This document shows, piece by piece, positions 17,664 to 26,317 of a stretch of DNA of 64,000 nucleotides. Source of the stretch: Stenotrophomonas sp. 57 (lineage in GTDB: Bacteria; Pseudomonadota; Gammaproteobacteria; Xanthomonadales; Xanthomonadaceae); NCBI RefSeq assembly GCF_030291075.1, contig NZ_CP127407.1, forward strand, positions 2,106,001-2,170,000, in the 5' to 3' direction. How positions within the stretch are numbered: position 1 is the first letter of the stretch; each line of letters opens with the position of its first letter. Position numbers and translations under genes: made by a program. A model generated the notes under the pieces. The model did no database searches. It saw only the letters and a program-made list of their open reading frames with translations, and was not told where the DNA came from.

Positions 17664-18107
17664 TCATTTAACCGGCGTCGGTTTTCCGCCCTGAGGCTGC
17701 AGGGTCCAGTGGCCGGAATTCTGGCGCTGGCGCGGTGCGATGGGGCCGTCGTGCTGGGTGTAGATGAAGCGACCCTGGCGGTCGCTCAGGCAGGTCAGCA
17801 ACAGGGTGTAGTGGGCGGGACCGGCTGGGTGGCTTTCAGTCATCTGGATTTCCGCGATATGCGGGGCCAGGCGCTGGTAGCGGTAGTTGCCGCCGATGCG
17901 GAGATCAGTGCCGAGGATGTCCAGCACATACTGGTTGCCGGCGAAGCTGACCTGGACCATGCGTCCGGCATTGGGGTTGTCCGGTGCGTAAAGCGGGTCG
18001 CTGAGGTTTGTGAACTGGCGCTGGTCCAGTGTGGTGGGCAGGGTGCAGTCGGCGGCGGTGGCGAGTGCCGGGAACAGCAGGGCGGCGAGCACGGTGATGC
18101 GTTGCAT
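17664..18107 (-). CDS. Secreted protein of unknown function
   Basis: I do not recognise this 147-aa protein. It has a clear signal peptide (MQRITVLAALLFPALATAAD) and a mature part of ~128 residues with two cysteines (ADCTLP and LTCLSD) that could form a disulfide in the periplasm. It contains NAGRMVQVSFAGNQYVLDI and HYTLLLTCLSDRQGRFIYTQ. The ATG at 18107 has CGAGG upstream. It sits between fliE and fleQ without overlap to either, flanked by repeat DNA, so a flagellar role is not implied. Confidence 0.65.
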   Translation of the reverse strand: MQRITVLAALLFPALATAADCTLPTTLDQRQFTNLSDPLYAPDNPNAGRMVQVSFAGNQYVLDILGTDLRIGGNYRYQRLAPHIAEIQMTESHPAGPAHYTLLLTCLSDRQGRFIYTQHDGPIAPRQRQNSGHWTLQPQGGKPTPVK

Positions 18108-18235
18108 GGTGGAACCTCGTTGGGATGTCCCGTCCATGCTCTGCAACTGCGCGCCGTTGTCTGTAGGAATCATTGCAAACGCAAAGCCTCCGACCCCACT
18201 CGGCTTGCGGCCGAAGAACGTGCTCGGGCCGATTT

Positions 18236-18811
18236 CTACCAGGGATAGTTGAGATCGATCCCGAGTGAGCGGTGTAGTTCCACCTTCTCGGATGAAAGAG
18301 GAAAGAACCCCTCTGATAGCTCGTAAAGACATGTGGGCCAGAAGTTACTCTCGGCCCCCATGGATGTGGCATCGCAGTTGCGGAACGAGGCCTCAAGTTC
18401 CGTGAGAGTGGACTCCGCCACGCCTTCGTTGGAGTTCAGCGCGGGTCGGATTGCTGCGATGAACGCGGTATGGAAAGCTGAGAAGCTCCTCAGGTCTGAA
18501 TTGCAGTACTGGGGTGATGCTTCGGAATCGACTGAAAGTAGTCCTACGTAGCCATCTTTGAGGTCCACGAAGAAGAGCCCGCCCAGCACGTGTCCAAAGA
18601 TCGCCAGGGTGCGTTCGTCTGCCTCAAATCGCTGCAGGCGTGAATGGAACTTCGTGTTGTCGTTGGCATACGGCGAAAGGCGGCCAGCTAGGCGCTGTGC
18701 TTCGAGCAGAAAGGGAGAGTGATCGATCTCTTCCTGGCTGATCGGCATGAGGTCCAGCGTTGGCGGTCTGGTTGAGTTCTCCATATGGGCAAAGCTACCG
18801 ACATATTTCAT
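18236..18811 (-). CDS. SUKH-like orphan immunity protein (putative)
   Basis: This 191-aa protein has no signal peptide or membrane helix. The stretch FGHVLGGLFFVDLKDGYVGL followed by SVDSEASPQYCNSDLRSFSA resembles the core of SUKH-4 type immunity proteins: a Gly-rich strand, an acidic strand, then a 'NS-L-F' segment. Such proteins neutralise contact-dependent toxins. No toxin gene is near, so it would be an orphan. I chose ATG 18811 (MKYVGS) with AAAGG five bases upstream; a GTG at 18862 overlaps repeat DNA. Codon choice is visibly less GC-rich than in the flagellar genes, which suggests transfer. The family call is by eye only. Confidence 0.5.
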   Translation of the reverse strand: MKYVGSFAHMENSTRPPTLDLMPISQEEIDHSPFLLEAQRLAGRLSPYANDNTKFHSRLQRFEADERTLAIFGHVLGGLFFVDLKDGYVGLLSVDSEASPQYCNSDLRSFSAFHTAFIAAIRPALNSNEGVAESTLTELEASFRNCDATSMGAESNFWPTCLYELSEGFFPLSSEKVELHRSLGIDLNYPW

Positions 18812-18862
18812 CGGTGCCTTTAGGAGAAGTTGCAAACGCAGTCGTGTAGCGGAATTCCTCAC

Positions 18863-18881
18863 CCACGCACGGCGTGGATCT
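18863..18881 (-). repeat. Degenerate GTAG palindrome (SMAG-type)
   Basis: CCACGCACGGCGTGGATCT matches the stem of the copies at 3637 and 51232, but the CTAC end is lost. It lies just upstream of the SUKH-like gene. Confidence 0.5.
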
Positions 18882-18898
18882 TCTCATGCAGCGGCCCC

Positions 18899-18936
18899 AC
18901 AAACACCAACGCCCGGGCAAGCCCAGGCGTTGGTGT
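18899..18936 (-). terminator. Terminator after fleQ
   Basis: ACACCAACGCC and GGCGTTGGTGT form an 11-bp perfect stem with a 12-base loop, 24 bases after the fleQ stop. On the minus strand it is followed by TTTGTGG, a short U-rich tail. Confidence 0.7.
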
Positions 18937-18959
18937 CCCCTTCATGCTGGAAACGCGTG

Positions 18960-20465
18960 TCAGCTTGCCAGTTCGGCCTGCTCGCGTTCAATGCCGTACT
19001 TGCGCAGCTTTTCCACCAGGGTGGTGCGGCGCAGGCCGAGTAGCTGGGCGGCGTGGGCGACCACGCCCTGGGTGCGTTCCAGTGCTTCGTTGATCAGGCC
19101 CAGTTCGATGCTGGCCATGTGGTTGCGCAGGTCCATGCCCTCGTCGGGCAGTGCGGCCGGTGCCGCCGGGCGATTGACGGCGATGCCGTGCTCCAGCGCC
19201 GGCTGGTTGCCGCTGCCGGGTGTGTGGAACGAGAAGCTGCGCAGGTCCAGTCGCTCTTCGCTGGCGGCGGGCGGTGCCGGCGCCGGTGTAGCGACGGCGG
19301 CCAGTGCCGCATCGCCACGGTAGCGGGCCGGCAGATCCTGCACGCGGACCGAACCGCCCGGGTGCAGCACGGCCAAGCGCTCGACCAGGTTGGTCAGTTC
19401 GCGCACGTTGCCCGGCCATTCGTAGCCGGCCAGGGCCTGCAGCGCCTCGGCAGAGAAGCGCACTTCGCCGCGGCCGGTGCGGGCCAGCTGGGTGGCGATG
19501 GTTTCCACCAGTGCCGGCAGGTCTTCGCGACGCTCGCGCAGGGCGGGCACGTCGATCGGGAACACGTTGAGGCGATAGAACAGATCCTCGCGGAACTTGC
19601 CTTCGGCGATGCGCGTTTCCAGGTCGCGGTGGGTCGCGGCAATCACCCGCACGTTGCAGCGGATGGTCTGGTTGCCGCCCACGCGTTCGAAGCTGCGTTC
19701 CTGCAGCACGCGCAGCAGCTTGACCTGCATCGGCAGGCTCATGTCGCCGATTTCATCCAGCAGCAGCGTGCCGCCCTCGGCCATTTCGAAACGGCCCTTG
19801 CGGGCGGTCAGTGCGCCGGTGAAGGCACCCTTTTCGTGGCCGAACAGTTCGCTTTCCAGCAGGTCAGCCGGAATGGCGCCGCAGTTGATCGCCACGAACG
19901 GGCCATCGCGGCGCGGCGAGCGCTGGTGGATCGCGCGCGACACCACTTCCTTGCCGGTACCGGATTCGCCCAGCACCAGCACGGTGGTATCGAACGCGGC
20001 AACCTGTTCGATCATGGTGCGCAGTGCGGTCACCGCAGCGCCGTTGCCGGTCGGGCCCTGGTCCTGCGCAGCACCGGCCTGGTGTTCGGCATCCAGGCGC
20101 TTGAGGCTGGCGCGACGCAGCAGGGCTTCCATCTGCGCGTGGCGCAGCGGGGTTTCCAGCGGCCAGATATTGGCTTCGTGCAGGCCATGCTGGTGCGCAA
20201 ATGCCGAAGCATCACCATCGGCCAGCAGCACCGGCGGGGGCAGGCTGCTGCCACCGAGCCAGTTGTACAGTGCGGTGCTGGCGGCAGTGTCGTCCAGACT
20301 GCCGACGATCACCGCCATCCAGTCGTTCTGGCGCTGGCGACCGAGGTCGAAGTCGGCCGCGTCGGAGACCCAGCGCGGGTTGAAGTCCATGAATTCCAGC
20401 AGGGCAACGGTGCGCTCGGCGCGCACGGCGTCGTTGTCCAGCACCAGGATGCGCGATTCACTCAC
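18960..20465 (-). CDS. fleQ: Flagellar master regulator FleQ (sigma-54 activator)
   Basis: This 501-aa protein has three domains. Residues ~1-120 are a receiver-like FleQ domain in which the phospho-Asp position is not conserved. Residues ~140-375 are the AAA+ domain with Walker A GESGTGKE, the sigma-54 contact loop GAFTGA, Walker [11 protein letters not shown] and [10 protein letters not shown]. The C-terminal ~45 residues are a Fis-type helix-turn-helix ([20 protein letters not shown]). FleQ activates RpoN-dependent flagellar promoters and in pseudomonads and xanthomonads responds to c-di-GMP. It overlaps vemR by 4 bases (ATGA). The sigma-54 sites across this window are its likely targets. 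Confidence 0.95.
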   Translation of the reverse strand: MSESRILVLDNDAVRAERTVALLEFMDFNPRWVSDAADFDLGRQRQNDWMAVIVGSLDDTAASTALYNWLGGSSLPPPVLLADGDASAFAHQHGLHEANIWPLETPLRHAQMEALLRRASLKRLDAEHQAGAAQDQGPTGNGAAVTALRTMIEQVAAFDTTVLVLGESGTGKEVVSRAIHQRSPRRDGPFVAINCGAIPADLLESELFGHEKGAFTGALTARKGRFEMAEGGTLLLDEIGDMSLPMQVKLLRVLQERSFERVGGNQTIRCNVRVIAATHRDLETRIAEGKFREDLFYRLNVFPIDVPALRERREDLPALVETIATQLARTGRGEVRFSAEALQALAGYEWPGNVRELTNLVERLAVLHPGGSVRVQDLPARYRGDAALAAVATPAPAPPAASEERLDLRSFSFHTPGSGNQPALEHGIAVNRPAAPAALPDEGMDLRNHMASIELGLINEALERTQGVVAHAAQLLGLRRTTLVEKLRKYGIEREQAELAS

Positions 20466-20839
20466 GACTGTTCCTCCCTGAGGCCTTCCAGGATCGGCAT
20501 GACTTCCTGGATGTAGGACAGCTTGCTGACAAAGTTGTCGGCGCCGGCGCGCAGCGCGTGTTCGCGGTGCTCGGCGTCGTCGAAGTGGCTGGCGATCACG
20601 ATGTACGGTGCGTCGTCCTGCGACTTGATCAGGCGGGTGGCCTGCAGGCCGCCCATTTCCGGCATGGCCAGATCCATCAGCACCACCTGCGGGCGCAGCG
20701 TCTCCGAGCGTTCGATCGCCTCCAGGCCATTGCCGGCGCTGCCGACGATCTGCAGCCAGTCGATCTTGCGGAAATGGCGCATCGCCGCATTGATGAAGCC
20801 CTCGTGGTCATCGACCAGCAGGACCGTAAGCTTGTTCAT
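20462..20839 (-). CDS. vemR: Single-domain response regulator VemR
   Basis: This 125-aa protein is a stand-alone receiver: acidic pair D11/D12 (LLVDDHEG), phosphorylation site D56 ([13 protein letters not shown]), Ser at the switch position (IASHFD) and K106 (FVSKLS). It has no output domain. In Xanthomonas the gene between rpoN2 and fleQ is vemR, which affects motility, exopolysaccharide and virulence; the same order here supports the name. ATG 20839 has AAAAGG nine bases upstream; a second ATG three codons earlier is possible. Confidence 0.85.
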   Translation of the reverse strand: MNKLTVLLVDDHEGFINAAMRHFRKIDWLQIVGSAGNGLEAIERSETLRPQVVLMDLAMPEMGGLQATRLIKSQDDAPYIVIASHFDDAEHREHALRAGADNFVSKLSYIQEVMPILEGLREEQS

Positions 20840-20853
20840 GTCCAACATCCTTT

Positions 20854-22263
20854 TCAGCCCACCCGGGCCAGCTGCGGTTGCCTGGCGCCGAGCCGGCGCC
20901 GTTCTCGGGCCGGGGCGATGTCCAGTTGTTCCCGGTATTTTGCGACGGTTCGGCGAGCAATGTTCACCCCCTGGCGCGACAGCAGCCCGGCAATGGCCTC
21001 GTCGGCCAGCGGGCGGCCGGCCGGTTCGGCGTCGATGAGGCGGCGGACCATGGCCTTGACCGCCTGGCCGGAGACACTGGCGCCCTCCAGGCGGACCGCG
21101 AAGAAGTGCTTCAGCTCGAAGGTGCCGCGCGGGGTCTGCAGGAACTTGCCGGTGGTGATGCGCGAGACGGTGGACTCGTGCATGCCGATTTCCTCGGCCA
21201 CTTCCTTCAGGGTCAACGGGGCCATGGCTTCTTCGCCGCGAACCAGGAACGCGGCCTGGCGCTCGACGATCACCCGCGCAGTGCGCAGCAGGGTGTCGTA
21301 GCGCATCGACAGGCCGCGGCTGAACCAGCGCGCTTCCTGCAGCATTTCGCGCAGTGCCGGGGCCGCTTCGCTGGTCTCGGCCAGGGCCTGTTCGTACTGG
21401 CTGTTGATCGACACGCGGCGGCTGGTGGCCGGGTTCAGGGCCACCTTCCACTGGCCATCGGCATGCCAGGCCACCACGTCCGGCACCACCACGGCATTGC
21501 GTTCCGGCAGCAGGCTGTCGCCCGGGCGCGGTTGCAGCGACAGGATCAGGCGCACGGCTTCGCGCACGTCGTCGATCTCGGCGTCGTGCTGGCGGGCGAG
21601 GGCGGGGTAATCATGTGCGGCCAGCGCTTCGAGCGCGCCATCCAGGATGCGCGCGGCCAGGTGGCGGGCGGGCACCACGCCGTGCAGGCTGCGCAGCTGC
21701 GCCTGCAGGCCTTCGCGCAGGTCCTGCGCGGCCATGCCGGCAGGTTCGCCGTGCAGCAGCTGCTGACGGATGGCCTCGACGCCCTCGGCAGCGATGTCGA
21801 ACTGGGCGCTGGCCAGCAGCTGCAGCTGCGCCAGCGGCGCCTGCAGATAGCCGGCCTCGTCGCAGTGGTCGAGCCAGAAGGCAGCCACCGCAAGCTCGCG
21901 GTCGTCCATGTCCAGCGACAACCGCTGCAGCACGCGCAGCTGCGGGTCGGTCGACTCACCGGCAGCAATGCGCGCCATGCGGTCGTCATCGCCGTCCTGC
22001 CAGCTGGCGCCGGCCACGTCCCACATCGAGGGCTCCGGCAGTTCGTCGAACGCGGCGGTGTCCAGCGTGGTGGCACTGATCTCGGTGGCATCGGCGGCGG
22101 GCGCTTCGGCCTCTTCGATCTCCAGCAGCGGGTTGGCGTCCAGCAGGCGCTGGATTTCCTGTTCCAGGTGCAGGCCATCGAGCTGCAGCAGCCGGATCGA
22201 CTGCAGCAGCTGCGGGGTAAGGTGAAGTTGTTGGCCCAGCTGGGTCGAGAGTGCAGCCTTCAT
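20854..22263 (-). CDS. rpoN: RNA polymerase sigma-54 factor (RpoN2)
   Basis: This 469-aa protein shows the three sigma-54 regions: a Gln/Leu-rich N-terminal activator region (LGQQLHLTPQLLQSIRLLQL), the core-binding middle, and the DNA-binding end with the helix-turn-helix (EEIGMHESTVSRITTGKFLQ) and the RpoN box (ARRTVAKYRE). It recognises the GGCAC/TTGCA promoters seen here. Its place beside vemR-fleQ marks it as the flagellar RpoN2 of xanthomonads, which usually have a second rpoN elsewhere. Confidence 0.95.
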   Translation of the reverse strand: MKAALSTQLGQQLHLTPQLLQSIRLLQLDGLHLEQEIQRLLDANPLLEIEEAEAPAADATEISATTLDTAAFDELPEPSMWDVAGASWQDGDDDRMARIAAGESTDPQLRVLQRLSLDMDDRELAVAAFWLDHCDEAGYLQAPLAQLQLLASAQFDIAAEGVEAIRQQLLHGEPAGMAAQDLREGLQAQLRSLHGVVPARHLAARILDGALEALAAHDYPALARQHDAEIDDVREAVRLILSLQPRPGDSLLPERNAVVVPDVVAWHADGQWKVALNPATSRRVSINSQYEQALAETSEAAPALREMLQEARWFSRGLSMRYDTLLRTARVIVERQAAFLVRGEEAMAPLTLKEVAEEIGMHESTVSRITTGKFLQTPRGTFELKHFFAVRLEGASVSGQAVKAMVRRLIDAEPAGRPLADEAIAGLLSRQGVNIARRTVAKYREQLDIAPARERRRLGARQPQLARVG

Positions 22264-22374
22264 CGTGGTTCCCCGGCACCGCTCCCCGGCGCCTTGTGGA
22301 ACGCATCTTGCTTTTGATCCGGCGAGTGCGGAATCGGGGGGTTCCTGAGGGCTTTCGTGGATGTCCCGACAGGG

Positions 22375-22393
22375 TGTAGGGGTTTTCCCTACA
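22375..22393. promoter_or_regulatory. Dyad TGTAGGG-N5-CCCTACA upstream of rpoN2
   Basis: A perfect 7-bp inverted repeat with a 5-base spacer lies ~115 bases before the rpoN2 ATG. It could be an operator for a dimeric regulator, perhaps the LuxR-type regulator next door, or a leader hairpin. The assignment is speculative. Confidence 0.35.
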
Positions 22394-22540
22394 TAAGTGC
22401 GGGATATTGACGATGGGTGAAGCTAAGGCATTGATTCGCGGTGCTCGCTCCGTCGATCCCGCCGTGTGCCGTGTACGGATTCCTGTCGGGAAGTGTCGGG
22501 GTGACGGGAATTCGTCGCCGATGCAGGGTGTCGCGCGTTG

Positions 22541-22629
22541 GTAGAGTCGACCGTTAGTCGACTTGCGCGCGGAGCGCGGGACTTTTCCTGGGCCTGATGG
22601 GAGAGCAGTCGACTGACAGTCGACTCTAC
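22541..22629. repeat. Inverted pair of GTAG palindromes (SMAG dimer)
   Basis: The unit opens GTAGAGTCGACCGTTAGTCG and closes CGACTGACAGTCGACTCTAC, with ~45 bases between. The same subtype is at 41410-41512. Confidence 0.85.
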
Positions 22630-22651
22630 CCTGCCATCGTTGCGTGCCGCC

Positions 22652-22664
22652 GGGGGGGGGGGGG
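22652..22664. repeat. Run of 13 G
   Basis: Thirteen consecutive G lie three bases past the stop codon of the LuxR-type regulator, in the leader side of rpoN2. Such tracts are prone to slippage and also to sequencing error. Confidence 0.8.
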
Positions 22665-22667
22665 CGC

Positions 22668-23306
22668 CTACTCCAGCTCATGCTGGTGGCGCGCAGCCAG
22701 CAGCAGCAGATCGTTGGCGCGGCGGCAGCCGAGCGACTCCATCATGCGTGCGCGGTGGGTTTCCACCGTCTTGACGCTGATGCCGAGGTCGGCGGCGATT
22801 TCCTTGTTGCTCTCACCCTTGCCGATGCGGCGCAGGATCTCGCGTTGTCGTGGCGACAGCGCGGCGATGCCGGTGGGTTTCTCGCGGCCGAGCATCGGTG
22901 CCAGCATCTTGGCGGAGATCTGCGGGCTCAGGAACACCTGGCCGGCATGCGCTGCGCGCAGCGCCAGTTCCAGCTCCTGCGGCGCCGCATCCTTGACCAA
23001 AAACCCGACCGCGCCGCGATCGAGTGCATCGCGCACGTGTGCGGCGTCGTCGTGCATGGTCATCATCACCACCCGGGTGCCGGGCGCGCGCAGGCGGATG
23101 TCGCTGAGGGCTTCCAGGCCGGTACGGCCCGGCAGTGACAGGTCCATCAGCACCACGTCGGGTGCGTGCTGCAGGGCCAGCTGCAGTGCCTGTTCGGCAT
23201 TGCTGGCTTCGGCCACCAGCTGCACGTCGGCAAACCCCTGCAGAAGCCGCGCCAGGCCGGCGCGGACGAGGGTGTGATCGTCGACGATGAGAACTCGCAC
23301 AGGCAC
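22668..23306 (-). CDS. LuxR/NarL-type response regulator
   Basis: This ~212-aa protein has an N-terminal receiver (VRVLIVDDHTLVRAG, phospho-Asp in VVLMDLSLPGRTG, Lys in FLVKDA) and a C-terminal LuxR helix-turn-helix (LSPRQREILRRIGKGESNKE, then SVKTVETHRARMM). It probably binds DNA as a phosphorylated dimer. The start is uncertain: GTG at 23306, 23300 or 23333 are all in frame, and none has a strong ribosome binding site. It lies upstream of rpoN2 but 400 bases away. No cognate kinase is adjacent; the RavA-like kinase at 46180 belongs to the NarX-type class that usually partners such regulators. Confidence 0.88.
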   Translation of the reverse strand: MPVRVLIVDDHTLVRAGLARLLQGFADVQLVAEASNAEQALQLALQHAPDVVLMDLSLPGRTGLEALSDIRLRAPGTRVVMMTMHDDAAHVRDALDRGAVGFLVKDAAPQELELALRAAHAGQVFLSPQISAKMLAPMLGREKPTGIAALSPRQREILRRIGKGESNKEIAADLGISVKTVETHRARMMESLGCRRANDLLLLAARHQHELE

Positions 23307-23392
23307 GCAACAGATCCGTGTAGGGGAGTCCACCTTAACTTAGCTGAACGGGCGCGCCAAGGCTTGCCCGCCAAGCGTGATGGTGGCAGGTT

Positions 23393-23971
23393 TCAGCGCG
23401 CTCGGCGCGCTTCGGCCACCTGTCGACGGTGCAGGCGGAACAGGTGGCGCTCCATCGCCATTTCCAGGCCATCGCCAAGGCGCTGGAAGCGCAGCCAGAG
23501 ATAGTGGCCGCCGCCGCCATCCGCTGCTTCGGCGATCACTTCCACTGGCAGATCGATGTGGTCGGGCAGCCAGTCGCTGGGCTGCAGGCGCACCAGGCCG
23601 GCCTGTCCGGGGCTGGCACCGCTGCGCGGGCCCAGCTGCAGGCGGATGCCGCGACGCGACCAGCGCACCGGGCGCAGGGTCAGTTCCTGGCCCTGCTGCC
23701 GGACCAGCCGGCCGAGCAGCACCATCGCCAGATCCAGCTTGGCTTCCAGACGCTGCAGCTGAAGGCTGGCTTCATTGCGGTCGTCATGCTCGTCAACGCG
23801 GCTGTCCTCCACCAGGGCCAGGCTGCGCAGCAGGCCTTCGGCACTGCTGGTACGGCCGGCGCCGCTGCCTGCCTGGAACTCGGCCGGCAAGGCCAGCTCG
23901 CAGCTGAGCGTTTCGTCGAACAGCTCGCTTTCGGCGGGGTGGTGCAGCGACGTGGTCGGCAGCTGGGTCAT
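23393..23971 (-). CDS. PilZ-like domain protein in the fliD-fliS unit
   Basis: This 192-aa soluble protein has a helical N-terminal half and a beta-rich C-terminal half (~95-190) with LTLRPVRWSRRGIRLQLG, which resembles the start of a PilZ domain (R...SxxG). The first Asp/Asn of the usual (D/N)xSxxG is Trp here, so c-di-GMP binding may be weak or lost. It overlaps the fliT-like gene by 4 bases (ATGA), so it is made together with filament assembly genes. A role in coupling c-di-GMP to the flagellum is inference. Confidence 0.65.
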   Translation of the reverse strand: MTQLPTTSLHHPAESELFDETLSCELALPAEFQAGSGAGRTSSAEGLLRSLALVEDSRVDEHDDRNEASLQLQRLEAKLDLAMVLLGRLVRQQGQELTLRPVRWSRRGIRLQLGPRSGASPGQAGLVRLQPSDWLPDHIDLPVEVIAEAADGGGGHYLWLRFQRLGDGLEMAMERHLFRLHRRQVAEARRAR

Positions 23972-24261
23972 GCCAGTGATTCTGCCTGCAGGTAGGCATG
24001 GGCGGCGCGAAGAGAGCGCTGGCCATCGTTCATCAGCGCGGCCACTGCATCGCGGCGCTTGCGCAGCAGGCCGAGCAGATTCTCCTGGCGTTCGAACAGT
24101 GCGCTGAGCGGCGCGTGGTCGGCCGTGGTCAGCGGCTGGCTGAGCAGGGCGTGCAGGGTGCTGTCGTGGCCATCGAGCAGGCTGTCAGCCTGGTCCAGGG
24201 CGTCTTCGCCCAGGGCCTTCTCGAAGGCGTCGAGCTGGGCGTGCAGTTCATGCAGGCTCAT
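23968..24261 (-). CDS. fliT: FliT-like flagellar chaperone
   Basis: This 97-aa, all-helical protein follows fliS with a 4-base overlap. Size, charge and position match FliT, the export chaperone for the filament cap FliD. Sequence similarity among FliT proteins is low, so the name rests mostly on context. Confidence 0.6.
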   Translation of the reverse strand: MSLHELHAQLDAFEKALGEDALDQADSLLDGHDSTLHALLSQPLTTADHAPLSALFERQENLLGLLRKRRDAVAALMNDGQRSLRAAHAYLQAESLA

Positions 24262-24674
24262 GGTGCCACCGCGGCCGGGCGGCGTTGTTCGTGCGGAATC
24301 GCATTCCAGGCGCTGTCGATCTCGCCCAGCAGCTGCAGGGACTCATCGAGGGCGGCGCGGTCGTTGTGCAGGTTGGCCTCGGTCAGGCGCTGCAGCACGT
24401 AGTCGTAGAGTGCCGACAGATTGCCGGCGATCTCGCCGCCGGCCTCGTGGTCCAGCGAGCCGTTGAGGTGGCCGACGATCGCGCAGACTTCGCCGATCGC
24501 CTTGCCCTTGCCGGCCTGGTCGCCACGCTCGAGGCTGGCCTGGGCGCGCCTCACGCGCTCCAGCGCGCCTGCCAGCAGCATCGCCACCAGCTTGTGCGGA
24601 TCGGCATCGGCGACCGCACTGGTCACTCCCACCTGGCGGTACTGCTCGGCATATTGACGGCTGGAACCGTACAT
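24258..24674 (-). CDS. fliS: Flagellin chaperone FliS
   Basis: This 138-aa protein begins MYGSSRQYAEQYRQVGVTSA and continues with DPHKLVAMLLAGALERVRRA, the FliS hallmark. FliS binds the C-terminus of flagellin and keeps it unfolded for export. The ATG has AAGGAG eight bases upstream. It lies 128 bases after fliD. Confidence 0.95.
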   Translation of the reverse strand: MYGSSRQYAEQYRQVGVTSAVADADPHKLVAMLLAGALERVRRAQASLERGDQAGKGKAIGEVCAIVGHLNGSLDHEAGGEIAGNLSALYDYVLQRLTEANLHNDRAALDESLQLLGEIDSAWNAIPHEQRRPAAVAP

Positions 24675-24802
24675 TCGTGATTCTCCTTGCGCGGGGTGCC
24701 GCCGGCAGGTCGCGGGGACCGTGGCCGGCGGTGCGGCGTTGATTGCTGTTGCGTCCGTTATCGGTGCATTGCACGCCAAACTTGAGCGTTGTACGCAGAC
24801 CT

Positions 24803-26221
24803 TCAGCGGTTCAGCTGCGCCAGCTGCTGCTGCAGCGAGGTGTTGCTCTGCTGCAGCTTGCCCATCAGGCTGTCCAGCGCCAGGAACTGCTTCTTGTAGC
24901 GTTCCTCGACGTTCTTCATGCGCGTGTCGAGGTCCTTGCGGCGCTTGTCGATGTTGTCCAGCGTGGTATTCAGGCCCTTGGTGCGGGCGACAAAGGCGCC
25001 TTCCTTGCCGACGGTGGTGCTGACGTAGCCGTCAACCATGGTGTACAGCGTGCCTGCACCGCCGGTATCACCGGTGATGGCCGCGCGGATCTTCTCCGGC
25101 TGGCTGGCCAGTGCAGCGGCGAACTTGGTGGTATCCAGCACCAGGCTGCCGTCGGCATTGGGATAGCCGCGCGTCTGCAGGCCCAGCACCTTCGGATCCA
25201 GGCCATCGGCGGAAAGCTCCTTCAGCACGCCGGACATCATCGAGCGCAGCTGGCTGGAAGCACCACGCATCTGCGCGTCGCCGGTCAGTGTGGCCGCTTC
25301 CTTGGTCTTGGCGTCGTACTTGGTTTCGGTGTTGATCGCCGCGATCGCCGCGTTGTACGCGGTCACGAACTCCTGCATCACCTTGGTCGCAGCGGCGGTG
25401 TCGGTACTGATCACCACGGTGCTCTTGCCTGGAACCTTCAGGTTCAGGGTCAGGCCCGGCACGGCGTCGGCCACTGTGTTGCTGGCGCTGACCACCTTGA
25501 CGCCATCGATGGTCAGTTCGGCATCGGCGGCAGCGGTGTTCTGCTTGAGGCTGCCGACCAGTGCGCCCAGCTTCGGGTCGCTGCCGCCGTATTCCAGCTT
25601 GATCGCGTTGGCCGCACCGGTCTTTTCCTGGGCGATCGACAGGTACTGGTTGTCGCCGGAGGTGATCAGCGTGGCCTGTATGCCTTCCTTGCGACCGGCA
25701 GCATCGATCTTGTTGCGGATGGTCGTCAGCGTATCGCCGTCCTCCACCTCCACATTCATGGTCTTGGCCTTGTCACCGACGCCAACGGTCAGTGTCAAGG
25801 TTCCGGCACCGAAGGTGTCGGTCTTCGGGAATGAGGTGTCGGCAATCAGCTTGTGCGCGGTGGCCAGGGAGGTGACCTCCACCTGGTGCGTGCCGTTGGA
25901 GGCGGCTGCCTTGGTCGTGCCGAGGTCGTACAGCGCCACCGAGGCTGTCAGAACGTCGTCGGCATTGGTGGGGCCGGCCTTGCCGGTGGCTGTCACGGTG
26001 CGCGTATCGAACGCGGTGGTGGCCTTCAATGCGGTCAGGGCGGTCTTGAGCTTGTCGAAGGCCGCGGTGACGGTGCCGATCGACGACAGCTGCATCTTGG
26101 CCTTGGACTGCTGCAGGTTCAGCGCATTGTCGGCCGGCTTGCGGTCTGCCGCGACCAGCTGGTTGACGATGCTGGAGATATCCAGCCCCGAGCCGATGCC
26201 ACCGTATCCAAAGTCTGCCAC
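24803..26221 (-). CDS. fliD: Flagellar filament cap protein FliD
   Basis: This 472-aa protein starts ADFGYGGIGSGLDISSIVNQ, the FliD_N signature, and ends with a coiled-coil C-terminus (RYKKQFLALDSLMGKLQQ). FliD caps the filament tip and guides flagellin folding. The start is GTG with AGGAGA upstream. A sigma-54 promoter ~95 bases upstream gives it its own transcription, separate from flagellin. Confidence 0.95.
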   Translation of the reverse strand: MADFGYGGIGSGLDISSIVNQLVAADRKPADNALNLQQSKAKMQLSSIGTVTAAFDKLKTALTALKATTAFDTRTVTATGKAGPTNADDVLTASVALYDLGTTKAAASNGTHQVEVTSLATAHKLIADTSFPKTDTFGAGTLTLTVGVGDKAKTMNVEVEDGDTLTTIRNKIDAAGRKEGIQATLITSGDNQYLSIAQEKTGAANAIKLEYGGSDPKLGALVGSLKQNTAAADAELTIDGVKVVSASNTVADAVPGLTLNLKVPGKSTVVISTDTAAATKVMQEFVTAYNAAIAAINTETKYDAKTKEAATLTGDAQMRGASSQLRSMMSGVLKELSADGLDPKVLGLQTRGYPNADGSLVLDTTKFAAALASQPEKIRAAITGDTGGAGTLYTMVDGYVSTTVGKEGAFVARTKGLNTTLDNIDKRRKDLDTRMKNVEERYKKQFLALDSLMGKLQQSNTSLQQQLAQLNR

Positions 26222-26317
26222 GTCGTTTCTCCTGGTATACGGGCCGGCTCGCCGTGCGGTGGCCCGTCGTCAACGAAAATAGCGGCCTGCGCCGCTGGGT
26301 CTTGAGGACTTCGTTGA

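Larger units (their letters stand above)
22264..22667. other. rpoN2 upstream region, no gene seen
   Basis: This 404-base gap contains the rpoN2 leader, a 7-bp palindrome (22375-22393), a SMAG dimer (22541-22629) and a run of 13 G (22652-22664). I see no convincing gene or clear -35/-10 pair. Confidence 0.65.

Noticed and set aside
18960..20465. Missing phospho-Asp in the FleQ receiver as a sign of damage
   Set aside because: FleQ proteins normally lack a functional phosphorylation site, and the rest of the protein is intact.
22652..22670. Frameshift in the LuxR-type regulator caused by the G tract
   Set aside because: The stop codon precedes the tract and the helix-turn-helix domain is complete.
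24750..24775. Possible sigma-54 site before fliS (TTGGCGTGCAATGCA)
   Set aside because: The GG-to-GC spacing is about two bases short of the sigma-54 requirement and the -24 box is poor.
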